The position numbers were made by a program, and so were the translations under genes. From Neobacillus endophyticus (GTDB taxonomy: Bacteria; Bacillota; Bacilli; Bacillales; Cytobacillaceae): a stretch of 64,000 nucleotides of DNA. Location: NCBI RefSeq assembly GCF_013248975.1, contig NZ_JABRWH010000001.1:2872001-2936000 (forward strand), written 5' to 3'. Numbering within the stretch: the stretch's first letter is position 1; every line of letters starts with the position of its first letter. Shown piece by piece: positions 42,771-52,073 of this stretch. Under the pieces are notes generated by a model. That model did not search any database, was not told the origin of the DNA, and saw nothing but the letters and a program-made list of their open reading frames with translations.

Positions 42771-44423
42771 TTATTGCATAAACACTACTTTTTCATTCCA
42801 ATAATCATTCACCTGTATGATCCACTGGCGAAATTCGTCTATATTTTTCTCGAATTTTGCCAAATTACAGTTCCTGCAACATGGTAAAACATTGTCTTCA
42901 GTATAGCCGTATGTTCCATCTTTTCGGTCAAGACCATTATAGAGTACGATCGTATCGGTTCTGTGCTGTCCAGTTTTATTATCCTTCAAATCCTTTGCGG
43001 CATTACTGTGTGGTTCCCCACAATAGAAGCAAGGCTGAGTAATTAATGAACAGTATACTTCGAAAGAGAGCATATTATTTAAACCAAGAACATTTTTTGA
43101 ACGGGATTGAACTTTTTTATATAACGTTCTCATAATTGCAGTAACCCTGTCTTGATGTTTGCTTTTAATATATAGGCTGTTAAAGCATCCACAGCTAATG
43201 ATGTTGCCCTTATTTACCTCGAATTTATCTGCCGTGTGGGGGGTTCCGCAAACACATTGGCAATATAATTTAATATACGACTGTCCGCTTGGTCGAATTT
43301 GACGTTCATAGGAAAGAACGGTTAACCATCCAAACGTCTTTCCAATCATTTCATCGGGTGTATATGTTCTATTAAGTCGGAGAGGTCGGGAAATGGGAGT
43401 CACCTCAGTGGGAATATGCAACTTCCTTTCGGAAATCACCCCTCCGTTTAATACAAATACTCGAAAAAGTTTCGAAATCAAAGCTCGAAATTCCTCATAG
43501 GAAAGTTCTCCTTTCGCTTTATTGCAATGTGTGCAGCATGGCACTATGTTATGTATGTTATACCCCTTTTTATTATTAACACGGTCCAAGCCATTCACCC
43601 ATATCGTGGCTTCTGGAAGTACAGTCAATTTCCTCCCTGAATCGCGGTCTTTGAGCATGGCGCTAAAAGGATCGCCGCAATAATGGCAGGGGAGCTGGAT
43701 GAAGTATTTGAATTCTTCAAAGGAAATAATTTCTGTATATCCTAATTGTTTTGAACGCTTAACGACAGAACTGTGATAATGGTGAAGGAAAATTGCATGA
43801 AAACGATCCGTATATCGATTAGTAGGAAAGCGTTTGCAACCGCAATGTGTCCGATCTCCCTTCTCAAGGTCGGATTTTTTTACTGAAACCAACTCAGGAT
43901 TTCCACAGTCGCATTGACATAAGTATCTGATTTGTACCTTTGTTTTTAAACGTTGTCGTACCACTTCTTTGGGCACTAATTTTCCGAATCTCACTCCCAA
44001 CAATGGAGTGTGATCCCTTGTGCCCTGCTTGCATCCGCAAGATTGAGTTTTACCGCTTATTACGTTATAAGCATCTTTATCCACTGTTTCGTATGGATTA
44101 CAGTTACAAATACATATGAACATATATCTGTAATAGTTTTTATCTTTGAAGGAATAAAAGCCAACAATTAATAAATCTCCAATTCGTTCTCCAATATACT
44201 TTTCGAAGTCTCGCTTGTTACAGTTACCACATGTATACGTCTTACCATTTATAACATGGTTAGCATCCTTATCAACGATTGTACTTGGATCGCAGTCGCA
44301 TACACATTTGAAACGATAACGGTATCTACCTATATCCGTTTTCTCTGAATAATACCCAACAATTTTCAAGCTACCAAACTTTTCTCCAACATAATCTTTG
44401 AAACGTTTCTTATTAGTTTTCAT
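42771..44423 (-). CDS. Large zinc-ribbon/HNH protein with two nuclease domains
   Basis: About 550 residues from ATG 44423, after GGTGAT; an upstream in-frame start at 44489 is less likely. Four Cys-rich modules of the type GERIGDL..VGFYS..YMFICICNC occur (three N-terminal, one between the nucleases). Two HNH-like domains follow the pattern CxYCG...NGLDR...GY...N(I/V)(V/L)PCC..CN..K: one near residues 240-310, one near 460-530. Phage and intron homing endonucleases use such DNA-binding repeats. It stands alone between decayed DNA, consistent with a selfish element or restriction-like role. Confidence 0.75.
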   Translation of the reverse strand: MKTNKKRFKDYVGEKFGSLKIVGYYSEKTDIGRYRYRFKCVCDCDPSTIVDKDANHVINGKTYTCGNCNKRDFEKYIGERIGDLLIVGFYSFKDKNYYRYMFICICNCNPYETVDKDAYNVISGKTQSCGCKQGTRDHTPLLGVRFGKLVPKEVVRQRLKTKVQIRYLCQCDCGNPELVSVKKSDLEKGDRTHCGCKRFPTNRYTDRFHAIFLHHYHSSVVKRSKQLGYTEIISFEEFKYFIQLPCHYCGDPFSAMLKDRDSGRKLTVLPEATIWVNGLDRVNNKKGYNIHNIVPCCTHCNKAKGELSYEEFRALISKLFRVFVLNGGVISERKLHIPTEVTPISRPLRLNRTYTPDEMIGKTFGWLTVLSYERQIRPSGQSYIKLYCQCVCGTPHTADKFEVNKGNIISCGCFNSLYIKSKHQDRVTAIMRTLYKKVQSRSKNVLGLNNMLSFEVYCSLITQPCFYCGEPHSNAAKDLKDNKTGQHRTDTIVLYNGLDRKDGTYGYTEDNVLPCCRNCNLAKFEKNIDEFRQWIIQVNDYWNEKVVFMQ

Positions 44424-44755
44424 TTTTATCATCACCATTCTTATTATTCTTAATACGAATGGTGGGTATACCATTTTATAGCAATACAATCGGAGTAAAT
44501 TTTATCCTTTTTGCTTTTATTGGGAACTATTTTTTAGAAGAAAAGGAATAGAGGTTAATGATGAAGTCACGACAGCCAAGAAGGAGGGACAGTTGAGAAA
44601 CAAGCATTTCTTTGAAACAAACTTCGGAGTGAGTACTGTGACAGGGTACTAATTTTTCTTTAATTTGTTTTCGATCATATCGAAATTGGTGAGTGGCTGG
44701 ATGATGGCGCAGTACTAGAGATTTAAAGGTTATTTTAAATTAACGGGTGCTATGC

Positions 44756-45052
44756 TTATAGAGGCATCGCCATTCCTTTCTGAAAATATTTCCGGTGTAA
44801 TTTCTGTCTGATGTTTCCTCTAACTTGGGCAAGAGTCCGTGTGGATTTACTTTTCTCAAAACCAAGCAGGCTTTGAATAACACCCAAAGGTGCTCCATTG
44901 CACAATAAATGAGTGGCATAGATGTGTCTGAGTTGGTGCGGATGATTTCCTTTGTTGATACCATCCAGATTTGAATTTCGTTCAGTTACAAAAATAGCGG
45001 GATATCCTTATCCTGGCGATTATCCAAATATCGTTTTAGCCAACGTATGTTA
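44756..45052 (-). pseudogene. Tyrosine recombinase C-terminal remnant
   Basis: Minus strand: RWLKRYLDNRQDKDIP, a frameshift near 44997, then NHPHQLRHIYATHLLCNGAP, IQSLLGFEKSKSTRTLAQ. HxLRH holds the catalytic His/Arg; the second His of LLGH is F and the nucleophilic Tyr position reads L, so it is inactive. The N-terminal half is missing. It is the likely integrase of the split rep element upstream. Confidence 0.7.
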
Positions 45053-45394
45053 AGGGTCATTCCTCATATAGCGGTATTACAGAATGTAGCTTAAATTTCT
45101 TTTGATTGAAGATATTTTGTAAAATGATTATTTTTACCATTTGAAGCATAGCCCTGCTACATTAACCGCGTTGCCTTTGTAATCTACAGATATGGAACCA
45201 CACTTCTTATCACGAATACTCTAAAAATCCTATTGGTGGATATTGGATTAAATTCAGCATATTGGAATTAGAAGTAGTTAAAAACACTATTATTGCCTAG
45301 TACAGGGGCATTCAGATGTCGAAAATTTAGGCTTAGTGGTATCGAATTGTTCTTAGTTCTTTGAATGAAAAAAGATTCCTAGTGTTACTAGGAA

Positions 45395-45706
45395 TCAAAC
45401 AGATCTTCTTGTGCTCCAAAGGTAATCAGTTTCTTCTTTCAACATGAGTTTTTGTTCAATATCGGAAAGACCTAGGCTAGACACAAGATTATTAATATGA
45501 TCATATTGTTGTTGTTCAAGCTCAAGTTCAAGTAAATCATTAAGGTTATATCCTCGCTGGCTTATGACCTCTGACAAAACTTGAAATGTAAAATTTGGTC
45601 GGCTATATTTCTCTTTAGCCGCTTTAATTTCTTTTGTTTTGTCTATTTTAAAAGCTCCATTGTCATTGTTAATTACTAGATATATTCCTGAAATTGACTT
45701 TTCCAT
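45395..45706 (-). CDS. 103-residue uncharacterised protein
   Basis: MEKSISGIYLVINNDNGAFK, DKTKEIKAAKEKYSRPNFTF, then a Leu/Glu-rich helix LNDLLELELEQQQYDHINNL. GAGGTGATAAACA upstream. The start is faintly like a GIY-YIG domain (GIYLVINN) but the catalytic Arg and Glu are not evident. Between the HTH gene and the integrase remnant. Confidence 0.6.
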   Translation of the reverse strand: MEKSISGIYLVINNDNGAFKIDKTKEIKAAKEKYSRPNFTFQVLSEVISQRGYNLNDLLELELEQQQYDHINNLVSSLGLSDIEQKLMLKEETDYLWSTRRSV

Positions 45707-45869
45707 TTGTTTATCACCTCAGATTTGTCAGCGTTAAAAAATTAAAACATGGGGTAATTCAGCAATGTTTTTGAATCACCAGATTCTTTTGAACATCGAG
45801 AATACTTGTTACCTATTAAATTTAAGGTCCTAAACAGGTATTATCTTTTTCTAGTATAACAAGTCATAT

Positions 45870-46064
45870 TCATGCTGGATTCTGTTCTCCTTCTATCCAA
45901 TTAAAAAGAACCTTTTTTGATATCTTGATACGCTTTCCAATTGTTATAACATGGAAATTATCCGAATGAACTAGCTCATAAGCCTGTTTCCTGCCAATTC
46001 CTAAAATTTGCTGCACATCAGATACATTTAACACATCTGGATAATCCTTATAATCCTTGAACAT
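45870..46064 (-). CDS. HTH protein, excisionase-like
   Basis: 64 residues from ATG 46064 (AAGGAG ten bases upstream). VLNVSDVQQILGIGRKQAYE then GKRIKISKKVLFNWIEGEQN is the helix-turn-helix/wing of the MerR-like excisionase (Xis) group. It overlaps the rep stop by 17 bases. The rep-xis-int order is typical of small integrative elements of Firmicutes. Confidence 0.8.
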   Translation of the reverse strand: MFKDYKDYPDVLNVSDVQQILGIGRKQAYELVHSDNFHVITIGKRIKISKKVLFNWIEGEQNPA

Positions 46065-46572
46065 AATCCAATAGCTCCTTTTCATTTTCAACATAATAAT
46101 TTTGATACTGTATTTCGCCATATAAGTTAGAGTGATATGAACCACTTTCAATTTTTTCCATGTTAAGAGTGGCAAAATGTTGATAGAATTCTTCTAAATC
46201 ATCAATCATAATGCTTATAGGTTTCATTAGTCCAAAAGATCTTAAATATTTCTTCTTGCCAGCCAATCTTTCATCCATGATGCCTTTATTAAGATAATAG
46301 ATAATTTTTTTATTAGTGGTTGGATCAGAGTGAATGATCTTTCTGTTCACCCATCCATAACCCCATAATGTTTGCAGGTCATGTAGCGGTATTTCAATTA
46401 GGTTGCACACAAGATGGTAATGTATTGAGCAATTATTATTAGACTCTTGAAATTCGGTGACACCAATATATTTGAATGGTGGTAACTGGTTTTTTTCAAG
46501 ATAATACTTAAGCCGCTTTTTGAAGTCACAGAACAGTTTGTAACAAGCATCTATATCTGTATTGTCATGCTC
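46048..46572 (-). pseudogene. rep gene, C-terminal part (split by IS21-family insertion)
   Basis: Minus strand from the target duplication at 46568-46572: EHDNTDIDACYKLFCDFKKR, then FKYIGVTEFQESNN and HYHLVCNLIEIPL with the HUH metal-binding motif (HYHLV), then KIIYYLNKG. It belongs to rolling-circle replication initiators. Joined to 49395-49648 it makes one open frame of 257 residues, exactly in phase once the element and one target copy are removed. Confidence 0.85.
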
Positions 46573-46729
46573 TGATTACTGCCACTGAAATGTACCACTA
46601 TTGCCATTGTTTGTACCAAGGAATGCCAAAGAATTTACCACTAATCGGCAAGTTATTTACCAGTAACTACTTTCTGTATAATTAGTGAGCATATCTTGCG
46701 ATATGACACTTTATATGGGAGGTTTTTTT

Positions 46730-48283
46730 ATGATCCAATATCGTAAGATACTGGAATTACATGATGAGGGAATCAGTCTTAGAGGGATTTCTTCTAGTAC
46801 TGGCAACTCTCGGCAGAAAGTAACAGAGGTCATTGAATTGGCTAAGAAGAAGGGATTGACTTGTCCGTTTGACGAGGAAATGAATGATAAATGGATTGAG
46901 GAATTTCTTTTTCCTGAGAAGTCATTTGAGGCTTCTGGAAGGCAACCTATCGACTTTGAATATATTCATAGAGAGTTGGCCAAACCAAACGTTACCCTTT
47001 CCCTATTGCACTATGAATACGAAGTGGCAAGCCGGGCGAATAACAAAATTCCTTATTCATATCGAAGTTTCAGTCGCTATTATAGCAATTATGCGCAAAA
47101 ATACAAAGCTACCATGCGTATCTGGAGAAAACCGGGGGAAATTTTAGAGGTGGATTGGGCAGGATCCACAGCCTTTATCATTGATAGGGATACGGGGGAA
47201 AAGGTGAAAGCATATGTGTTTGTGGCGACATTGCCGTGCAGCCAACTTTCCTATGCGGAAGCAACCCTTTCAATGGATTTACATGCCTGGATTGGAGCAC
47301 ATATTCGAGCGTATGAATACTTCGGTGGTTCTACCCAAATAGTTGTATCGGATAATCTGAAGACGGGCGTGACAAAACATACTTCAAGGGAACTTGTATT
47401 GAATCCAACCTACAAGGAAATGGCCAATCATTACAATACAATCGTCATGCCAGCACGTGTACGCAGCCCTAAAGATAAACCAAGTGTCGAGGGCTCTGTC
47501 GGGAATATTTCGACATGGATCATAGCTGCATTAAGGAATACCCACTGTTTTAGTATTGAAGAGTTGAATGAAGAAGTAAGAAAGAAATTAGATGAATTCA
47601 ATCATCGTCCTTTTACCCGAAAGAAAGGAAACCGTTATTCCGCATTTGAAGAAGAGGAGAAATATGCGCTTTCCCCTCTTCCGGACATGCCCTATAAGAT
47701 ATCAGAGTGGAGGACGGCAAAAGTGCGACCGGATTACCACATATCCGTTGAAAGCATGTTTTATTCAGTTCCATACGAATACATCAATCGGCAAGTGGAT
47801 GTGAAGCTTTCAAGTGATATGGTAGTCGTCTACTTCAATCATATGTGGTTGACTTCACATAAAAGATTATATGGGAGATTCGGGCAGATATCAACTGTCC
47901 GGGAACATATGCCAGACAATCATAAATTATTCTTGGACCAAACCCCTGAAGTGGCGATTGAATGGGCAGAAAGCATTGGTTCTTCAACATTGTGCGTTGT
48001 GCAATCTCTTTTAGATACCTATCAATCTGAAAAACAAGCATTACAATCAATCTTTTCTTTAAAGAAAATGGAGCATCGTTATACCAAATATGAAATAGAA
48101 CTTGCATGTAAAATGGTGCTCTCCATGACAAGAAGACCGACGGTCAAAAGCATTCAGACGATATTGAAAAACAACAAGAAAAAGGATGCAGAACAAGAAT
48201 TGAAGCAAAACACAGAAATAACCGACACCAACTATGGCTTCACCCGTGGGGCTTCTTATTATGGAGGAAAAGATAAATGTTAA
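46730..48283 (+). CDS. istA: IS21-family transposase IstA
   Basis: 517 residues from ATG 46730 (GGGAGG eight bases upstream). N-terminal HTH (LHDEGISLRGISSSTGNSRQ), DDE core with EVDWAGS (D), VVSDNLKTGV (D) and KDKPSVEGSVG (E), and a C-terminal beta-barrel. It cuts and joins the element ends with IstB. It overlaps istB by 7 bases. Confidence 0.95.
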   Translation: MIQYRKILELHDEGISLRGISSSTGNSRQKVTEVIELAKKKGLTCPFDEEMNDKWIEEFLFPEKSFEASGRQPIDFEYIHRELAKPNVTLSLLHYEYEVASRANNKIPYSYRSFSRYYSNYAQKYKATMRIWRKPGEILEVDWAGSTAFIIDRDTGEKVKAYVFVATLPCSQLSYAEATLSMDLHAWIGAHIRAYEYFGGSTQIVVSDNLKTGVTKHTSRELVLNPTYKEMANHYNTIVMPARVRSPKDKPSVEGSVGNISTWIIAALRNTHCFSIEELNEEVRKKLDEFNHRPFTRKKGNRYSAFEEEEKYALSPLPDMPYKISEWRTAKVRPDYHISVESMFYSVPYEYINRQVDVKLSSDMVVVYFNHMWLTSHKRLYGRFGQISTVREHMPDNHKLFLDQTPEVAIEWAESIGSSTLCVVQSLLDTYQSEKQALQSIFSLKKMEHRYTKYEIELACKMVLSMTRRPTVKSIQTILKNNKKKDAEQELKQNTEITDTNYGFTRGASYYGGKDKC

Positions 48284-49032
48284 ATGATCAAATGTTATCC
48301 AAACTACAAGAAATGAAATTAATCGGGATGGCTGAAGCTTACAAGGAGCAGTCTCTAAATAAAGAATACAAGTCCATGAGTTTCGAAGATCGTTTCTCTC
48401 TGCTAATTGATTTAGAGTATTCTCGTCGCAAAAGCAATAATTTGAATCGATTAATTAAAAATGCCACATTTTCGGACTCAAAAGCATGTATTGAAGATAT
48501 TGAGTATTTTGAGGACCGCAAATTGAAAAAGGAACTCATTTTGAAGTTAGCCAGTGGCCTTTATATCCAAGACCATCATAATATCATATTGAAAGGACCT
48601 ACTGGATCAGGGAAAACCTTTATGGCTTGTGCTTTTGGTGTATCGGCATGTCGTCAATTTTATAATGTAAAGTATATTCGATTACCTGAATTACTGGATG
48701 AATTGTCTCTGGCAAAATTGGCTGCCGATGGCAGCTATCGTAAGTTGATCAAGAAATATACAAAAACAGATGTGCTCATTCTTGATGAATGGTTGCTTAC
48801 GGAACTATCAAAGGATGAAGCAAATATCCTGTTGGAGATCACCGAAACCCGGCACAAATCCTCCTCCACCATTTACTGTTCACAAATTGATCCTAGTGGA
48901 TGGCACATGAAATTAGGAAATGGCACCATTGCGGAAGCCATTCTAGACCGTATTATCCATGATTCTTATCAATTCTTATTAGACGGTGAAATCTCCATGC
49001 GAGAACGTCATGGATTAGGAAGAAATGTCTAA
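48277..49032 (+). CDS. istB: IS21-family helper ATPase IstB
   Basis: 251 residues. Walker A GPTGSGKTFMAC, Walker B DVLILDEW, the DnaC-like AAA+ pattern of IstB, which loads IstA on target DNA. RLPELLDELSLAKL and LDRIIHDSYQFLLDGEISMR are typical. Translationally coupled to istA. Confidence 0.95.
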   Translation: MLNDQMLSKLQEMKLIGMAEAYKEQSLNKEYKSMSFEDRFSLLIDLEYSRRKSNNLNRLIKNATFSDSKACIEDIEYFEDRKLKKELILKLASGLYIQDHHNIILKGPTGSGKTFMACAFGVSACRQFYNVKYIRLPELLDELSLAKLAADGSYRKLIKKYTKTDVLILDEWLLTELSKDEANILLEITETRHKSSSTIYCSQIDPSGWHMKLGNGTIAEAILDRIIHDSYQFLLDGEISMRERHGLGRNV

Positions 49033-49035
49033 GAA

Positions 49036-49239
49036 ATGGCTATTTTAACACAAAAAGATTTAAACAAAATGGAAGAATACTATTATTTGGTCGGCCATAA
49101 AGAGTGGAACCCTTTCCCAAGCAAATTGGTGGAAAAGCTTCTGAAAGTTTATGGAGAAGAGCCATTTCCATATGAATGGACTGAGCAAGATATCCATGAA
49201 GGAGCAAGGAAAATCATAATGGAGTTCTTCAAGGGTTAA
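49036..49239 (+). CDS. Small third ORF of the insertion sequence
   Basis: 67 residues (ILTQKDLNKMEEYYYLVGHK, FPYEWTEQDIHEGARKIIME), starting 3 bases after istB. Not a known transposition gene that I recognise; it lies inside the element ends, so it moves with it. Confidence 0.6.
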   Translation: MAILTQKDLNKMEEYYYLVGHKEWNPFPSKLVEKLLKVYGEEPFPYEWTEQDIHEGARKIIMEFFKG

Positions 49240-49261
49240 CATTGTGAACTAAAACCATAAA

Positions 49262-49305
49262 AAAGCTTCTCTAGATACACAATGTAATAAGAGAAGCTTT
49301 TTATT
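49262..49305 (+). terminator. Terminator at the 3' end of the IS operon
   Basis: AAAAGCTTCTCT and AGAGAAGCTTTT form a 12-bp stem, followed by TATT, 23 bases past the third ORF and inside the right end of the element. Confidence 0.75.
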
Positions 49306-49394
49306 GGTAAAGGAAATGGCGAAGCCTGGTAAATTCTTTGTCAAAGAGTGGTACAAAAGATGGCAGAGGTGGTAAATTCCTATGGCCGTAATCA

Positions 49395-49648
49395 TGCTCC
49401 TTGGATGGTCTAAAGGTGAGTGTTAGAAATGCATAATGATTTTGGAAATTGCATTCTAGTAGCCTCTTAATCTCAGCACGAGCACGATTAATACTGACCT
49501 TTTTATTAGTATCATGATTCATTTTTTCTACTGATCCATAAGGCTTACGACCACCTGCTGATTTTCTTGGTACAAGAGGAGGAGTAGATTGTTGTGAAAC
49601 TTCCAGTAATCTACCACTCAAGATTACTTTTGTATATTGATTTTTCAT
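49395..49648 (-). pseudogene. rep gene, N-terminal part (split by IS21-family insertion)
   Basis: Minus strand from ATG 49648 (AGGAGAATGATAC upstream): MKNQYTKVILSGRLLEVSQQ, RAEIKRLLECNFQNHYAF, FLTLTFRPSKE. FLTLTF is rolling-circle Rep motif 1. The frame enters the IS at 49394 and would end in IS sequence as HDYGHRNLPPLP. See the C-terminal part at 46048-46572. Confidence 0.85.
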
Positions 49649-49699
49649 GTATCATTCTCCTGAAACTTTCGTCAAATTAATCACTAAATATCAAGTTAA

Positions 49700-50033
49700 T
49701 TTAACGAAAGTGGGTATTTGTTACACCGGTGTATATCTGAAGCGCTTCATAGTCTTATTTTAATTTATGTTATGCTTTGCAAGAAAGGATGCTTAAATAA
49801 CAATATAAATGATATAAAGGCACGCTAGAATGTAAAAGAAAAATATACATAACTGAATCATACAAATCCTTTGTATTTCTCAATTTTAAGCCAATTTTGG
49901 TGACTTAATAGTACATTGGTATATGAAAAGGTTTGTCATAAGCTTGCCGGCACTGGGTTTAGGGGGAGTGTAAGGGAAATTTGGTGTTTGTTTGGTGTTT
50001 AAATTTATAATACGATATGCAACTATACTAAAC
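49700..50033. other. Intergenic DNA upstream of the rep element
   Basis: No gene. GGTGTTTGTTTGGTGTTTAA near 49984 is a short direct repeat, and AACGAAAGTGGG near 49700 precedes the rep promoter side. Possible origin or attachment features cannot be assigned. Confidence 0.3.
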
Positions 50034-50034
50034 G

Positions 50035-50472
50035 AAACAGCTGATTGAAACCTTTATCGCAGGAGTCAACGATGCGGATGATGTTATGAGCTAATGGCAC
50101 GATTATGTTGTGAAACAGCGTGAAGAAGAACTCCAAACAATCATCACAGAAGAAAAGTTAAAACCAGAGGATACTCGGAAATACCTTGAAAATGCGTTTC
50201 GTGATGATGAAATTAAGACCGCAGGGACGGATATTGATAAGCTAATGCCTCCTGTTTCTCGATTTGGTGATGGCGGCAGAGCTAAGAAAAAGCAGGGTGT
50301 CATTGATAAGCTAAAGGAATTCTTTGAGAAGTACTTCGGCATTGGTGGTTCAAGTTCGTTTTCGGAGCAAGAGCATGAATCTGTGGTGAATAACATAGAT
50401 ACACATAGCAATCTGTCGATGGTGGCTGAACCAGCAGGTCCCTGTGGCTCATCCGATATTCCACCTGACTAA
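50035..50472 (+). pseudogene. hsdR: hsdR C-terminal remnant (type I restriction)
   Basis: Frame KQLIETFIAGVNDADDVMS, stop (TAA 50092), WHDYVVKQREEELQTIITEE, KPEDTRKYLENAFRDDEIKT, TDIDKLMPPVSRFG, KLKEFFEKYFGIGG: the C-terminal helical part of HsdR. The motor and nuclease domains are absent, so it is inactive. No hsdM or hsdS is in the window. Confidence 0.8.
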
Positions 50473-50723
50473 AGTCTGCCAAGTGACAATTGATATCTAT
50501 TAGAAGGGCGGGGCAAATCTTTACAACCTTTCATCTCAAGACCGCCTCCCCCCTTCGGGCGAAAAATCGCAGAATTAAGCAGGGGGATATCCCAAAACAA
50601 GGCATAACGACAGCCACAGCCAATAAGCATTGAAATACGGTGCTTTCAAGGTTTATGTGGTTTTTTCTTTTGCGTAAAAGTACAGAAGGTGCATGAAATG
50701 AAAGCATATTTAGAAGGAAAATG

Positions 50724-51053
50724 ATGGACATCGAAGAACTGCGGTATGCAACCGAAAGGACAAAATTTGAAGGCTTACACGCTTCGGCCTATACGGTCAC
50801 CAAGGAAGTGGAACAAAACGACATCGAATTCAGTCAGTTTGCAAATAACCTGCTTGAGGATCAGCCTTGGATTGAAAAAAGTGGATAGCGGAATGACCCC
50901 AGCAGGAGAAATCCAATGCATACGAGTGCTGAAATCCGAAACAGGTGAGCGGATACTGGTAAATAGCGAAGTAAGGGGTCCCTTATCGGACACGCCTTCG
51001 GCACTGATTCATCGAAACCAGTCATTACACCAGGTGCTGCAGGTTGAACTATA
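50724..51053 (+). pseudogene. Decayed gene of unknown function
   Basis: MDIEELRYATERTKFEGLHA, FSQFANNLLEDQPWIEK, stop/shift, then in another frame VDSGMTPAGEIQCIRVLKSE, TGERILVNSEG-like. Two frames of one former protein separated by a frameshift near 50880; I associate the pattern with small proteins of integrative elements, without a firm family. The preceding 50473-50720 and following 51055-51335 contain nothing I can name. Confidence 0.5.
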
Positions 51054-51335
51054 AAAAAATGTAAATGTATCGGAACAATCACAGCTATTCTTTTAATAAA
51101 TTATTTCAATCCCTATCCCTGTCAAAATATGTTGACTAAATATATTATTATTAGTACTTATACAAAAGCAGGAATTTTTTCATCTCTGTAGAATAAGTTG
51201 GTATTAAAGGACGTAAAAATGTATGTAATTTGAATTTTTTGGAATTAATATAGAATATTATAATCTTTTTACTTGAACAAAAAAGGGAAATACCTTAGTA
51301 TACAAAAGTAAACATTTGGATTTGGAGGACAAATT

Positions 51336-52073
51336 ATGAATATCAGAGAATGGTATGGTTACAGTGGCAATTACAATAGGAACTTGGACATAAATTTGTG
51401 TGTCGATGGCCTTCTGCAATTGTATGCTAAAGCCATAATGACATATTTCTCTGTAAATGATGCTAAAAGCTATCATGAGATTCAGAATGTAGATTCAAGC
51501 AGTTTAAATAATGGACAAAAATTGTTTTTAAAATGGCTTAATGAAAAAGGTTTTCCTTATTTAGAAAAACTTGCTTCTACAAACCTCCCTAATAACGACG
51601 AATTAATTGCACATCTTGAATATGATAAATATATCCTTGAAGAAGAAATGGATTTCCAATATCCTGACGATGTACGATCAAGCTTAATTGGGATAGTAAA
51701 TGATGTTCCTGGTTATATAGAAGCTGCGAATGAAGTTTCTGCAGCAGTAACTGAATGGGATGAATGGGAAACCATCACAGTGGAGCAGCCATCTGTTTTT
51801 GAAGATTTAGTAGCCAAGCATTTTGCATTTTGGGATAAATGGCAGGATGACATAGCTTCCCCTATAATTTCTGCTAGTGCCAAAGATTTTGTCGATATTA
51901 TTTTTGGTAAAAAGGTATTCTCAGTCAAAACTTCTGTCACAACTTCATATAAGATGGAGGATTCTGACAACCCTGTGTCGAATTATAAAGAGTCTGCGGT
52001 TATTGCAGACTCTTTATTTTTGTCTAGGGGGCAATGTAATGGAAACTGTAGAAAATACATTGGATTACTATAA
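51336..52073 (+). CDS. Uncharacterised protein, first gene of SecB-like/nuclease unit
   Basis: 245 residues, ATG after TTGGAGGAC. Acidic, alpha-rich, with repeated Trp/Tyr (MNIREWYGYSGNYNRNLDIN; AVTEWDEWETITVEQPSVFE; FAFWDKWQDDI). No known domain. The last 25 codons run through a terminator-like hairpin and overlap the SecB-like gene by 35 bases, so the true end could be earlier in evolution or the hairpin may regulate the operon. In toxin-antitoxin-chaperone loci SecB-like proteins guard a partner; this could be that client. Confidence 0.75.
   Translation: MNIREWYGYSGNYNRNLDINLCVDGLLQLYAKAIMTYFSVNDAKSYHEIQNVDSSSLNNGQKLFLKWLNEKGFPYLEKLASTNLPNNDELIAHLEYDKYILEEEMDFQYPDDVRSSLIGIVNDVPGYIEAANEVSAAVTEWDEWETITVEQPSVFEDLVAKHFAFWDKWQDDIASPIISASAKDFVDIIFGKKVFSVKTSVTTSYKMEDSDNPVSNYKESAVIADSLFLSRGQCNGNCRKYIGLL
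51985..52021 (+). terminator. Terminator-like hairpin inside the end of the first gene
   Basis: AAAGAGTCTGC / GCAGACTCTTT, extended to a 13-bp perfect stem with loop GGTTATT, followed by TTTTTG. It ends 17 bases before the SecB-like start codon. It could attenuate expression of the two downstream genes. Confidence 0.7.

Larger units (their letters stand above)
46573..49394 (+). mobile_element. IS21-family insertion sequence, complete, 2,822 bp
   Basis: Ends TGATTACTGCCAC and, inverted, TGATTACGGCCAT, both continuing to TACCAC, TTGCCAT/CTGCCAT and TTTGTACCA: multiple terminal repeats as in IS21. The 5-bp target duplication TGCTC lies at 46568-46572 and 49395-49399. It contains istA, istB and a small third gene, with no visible damage, so it may still move. 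Confidence 0.95.

Noticed and set aside
44740..44964. 74-residue minus-strand frame
   Set aside because: Wrong frame; the neighbouring frame carries the tyrosine recombinase motifs.
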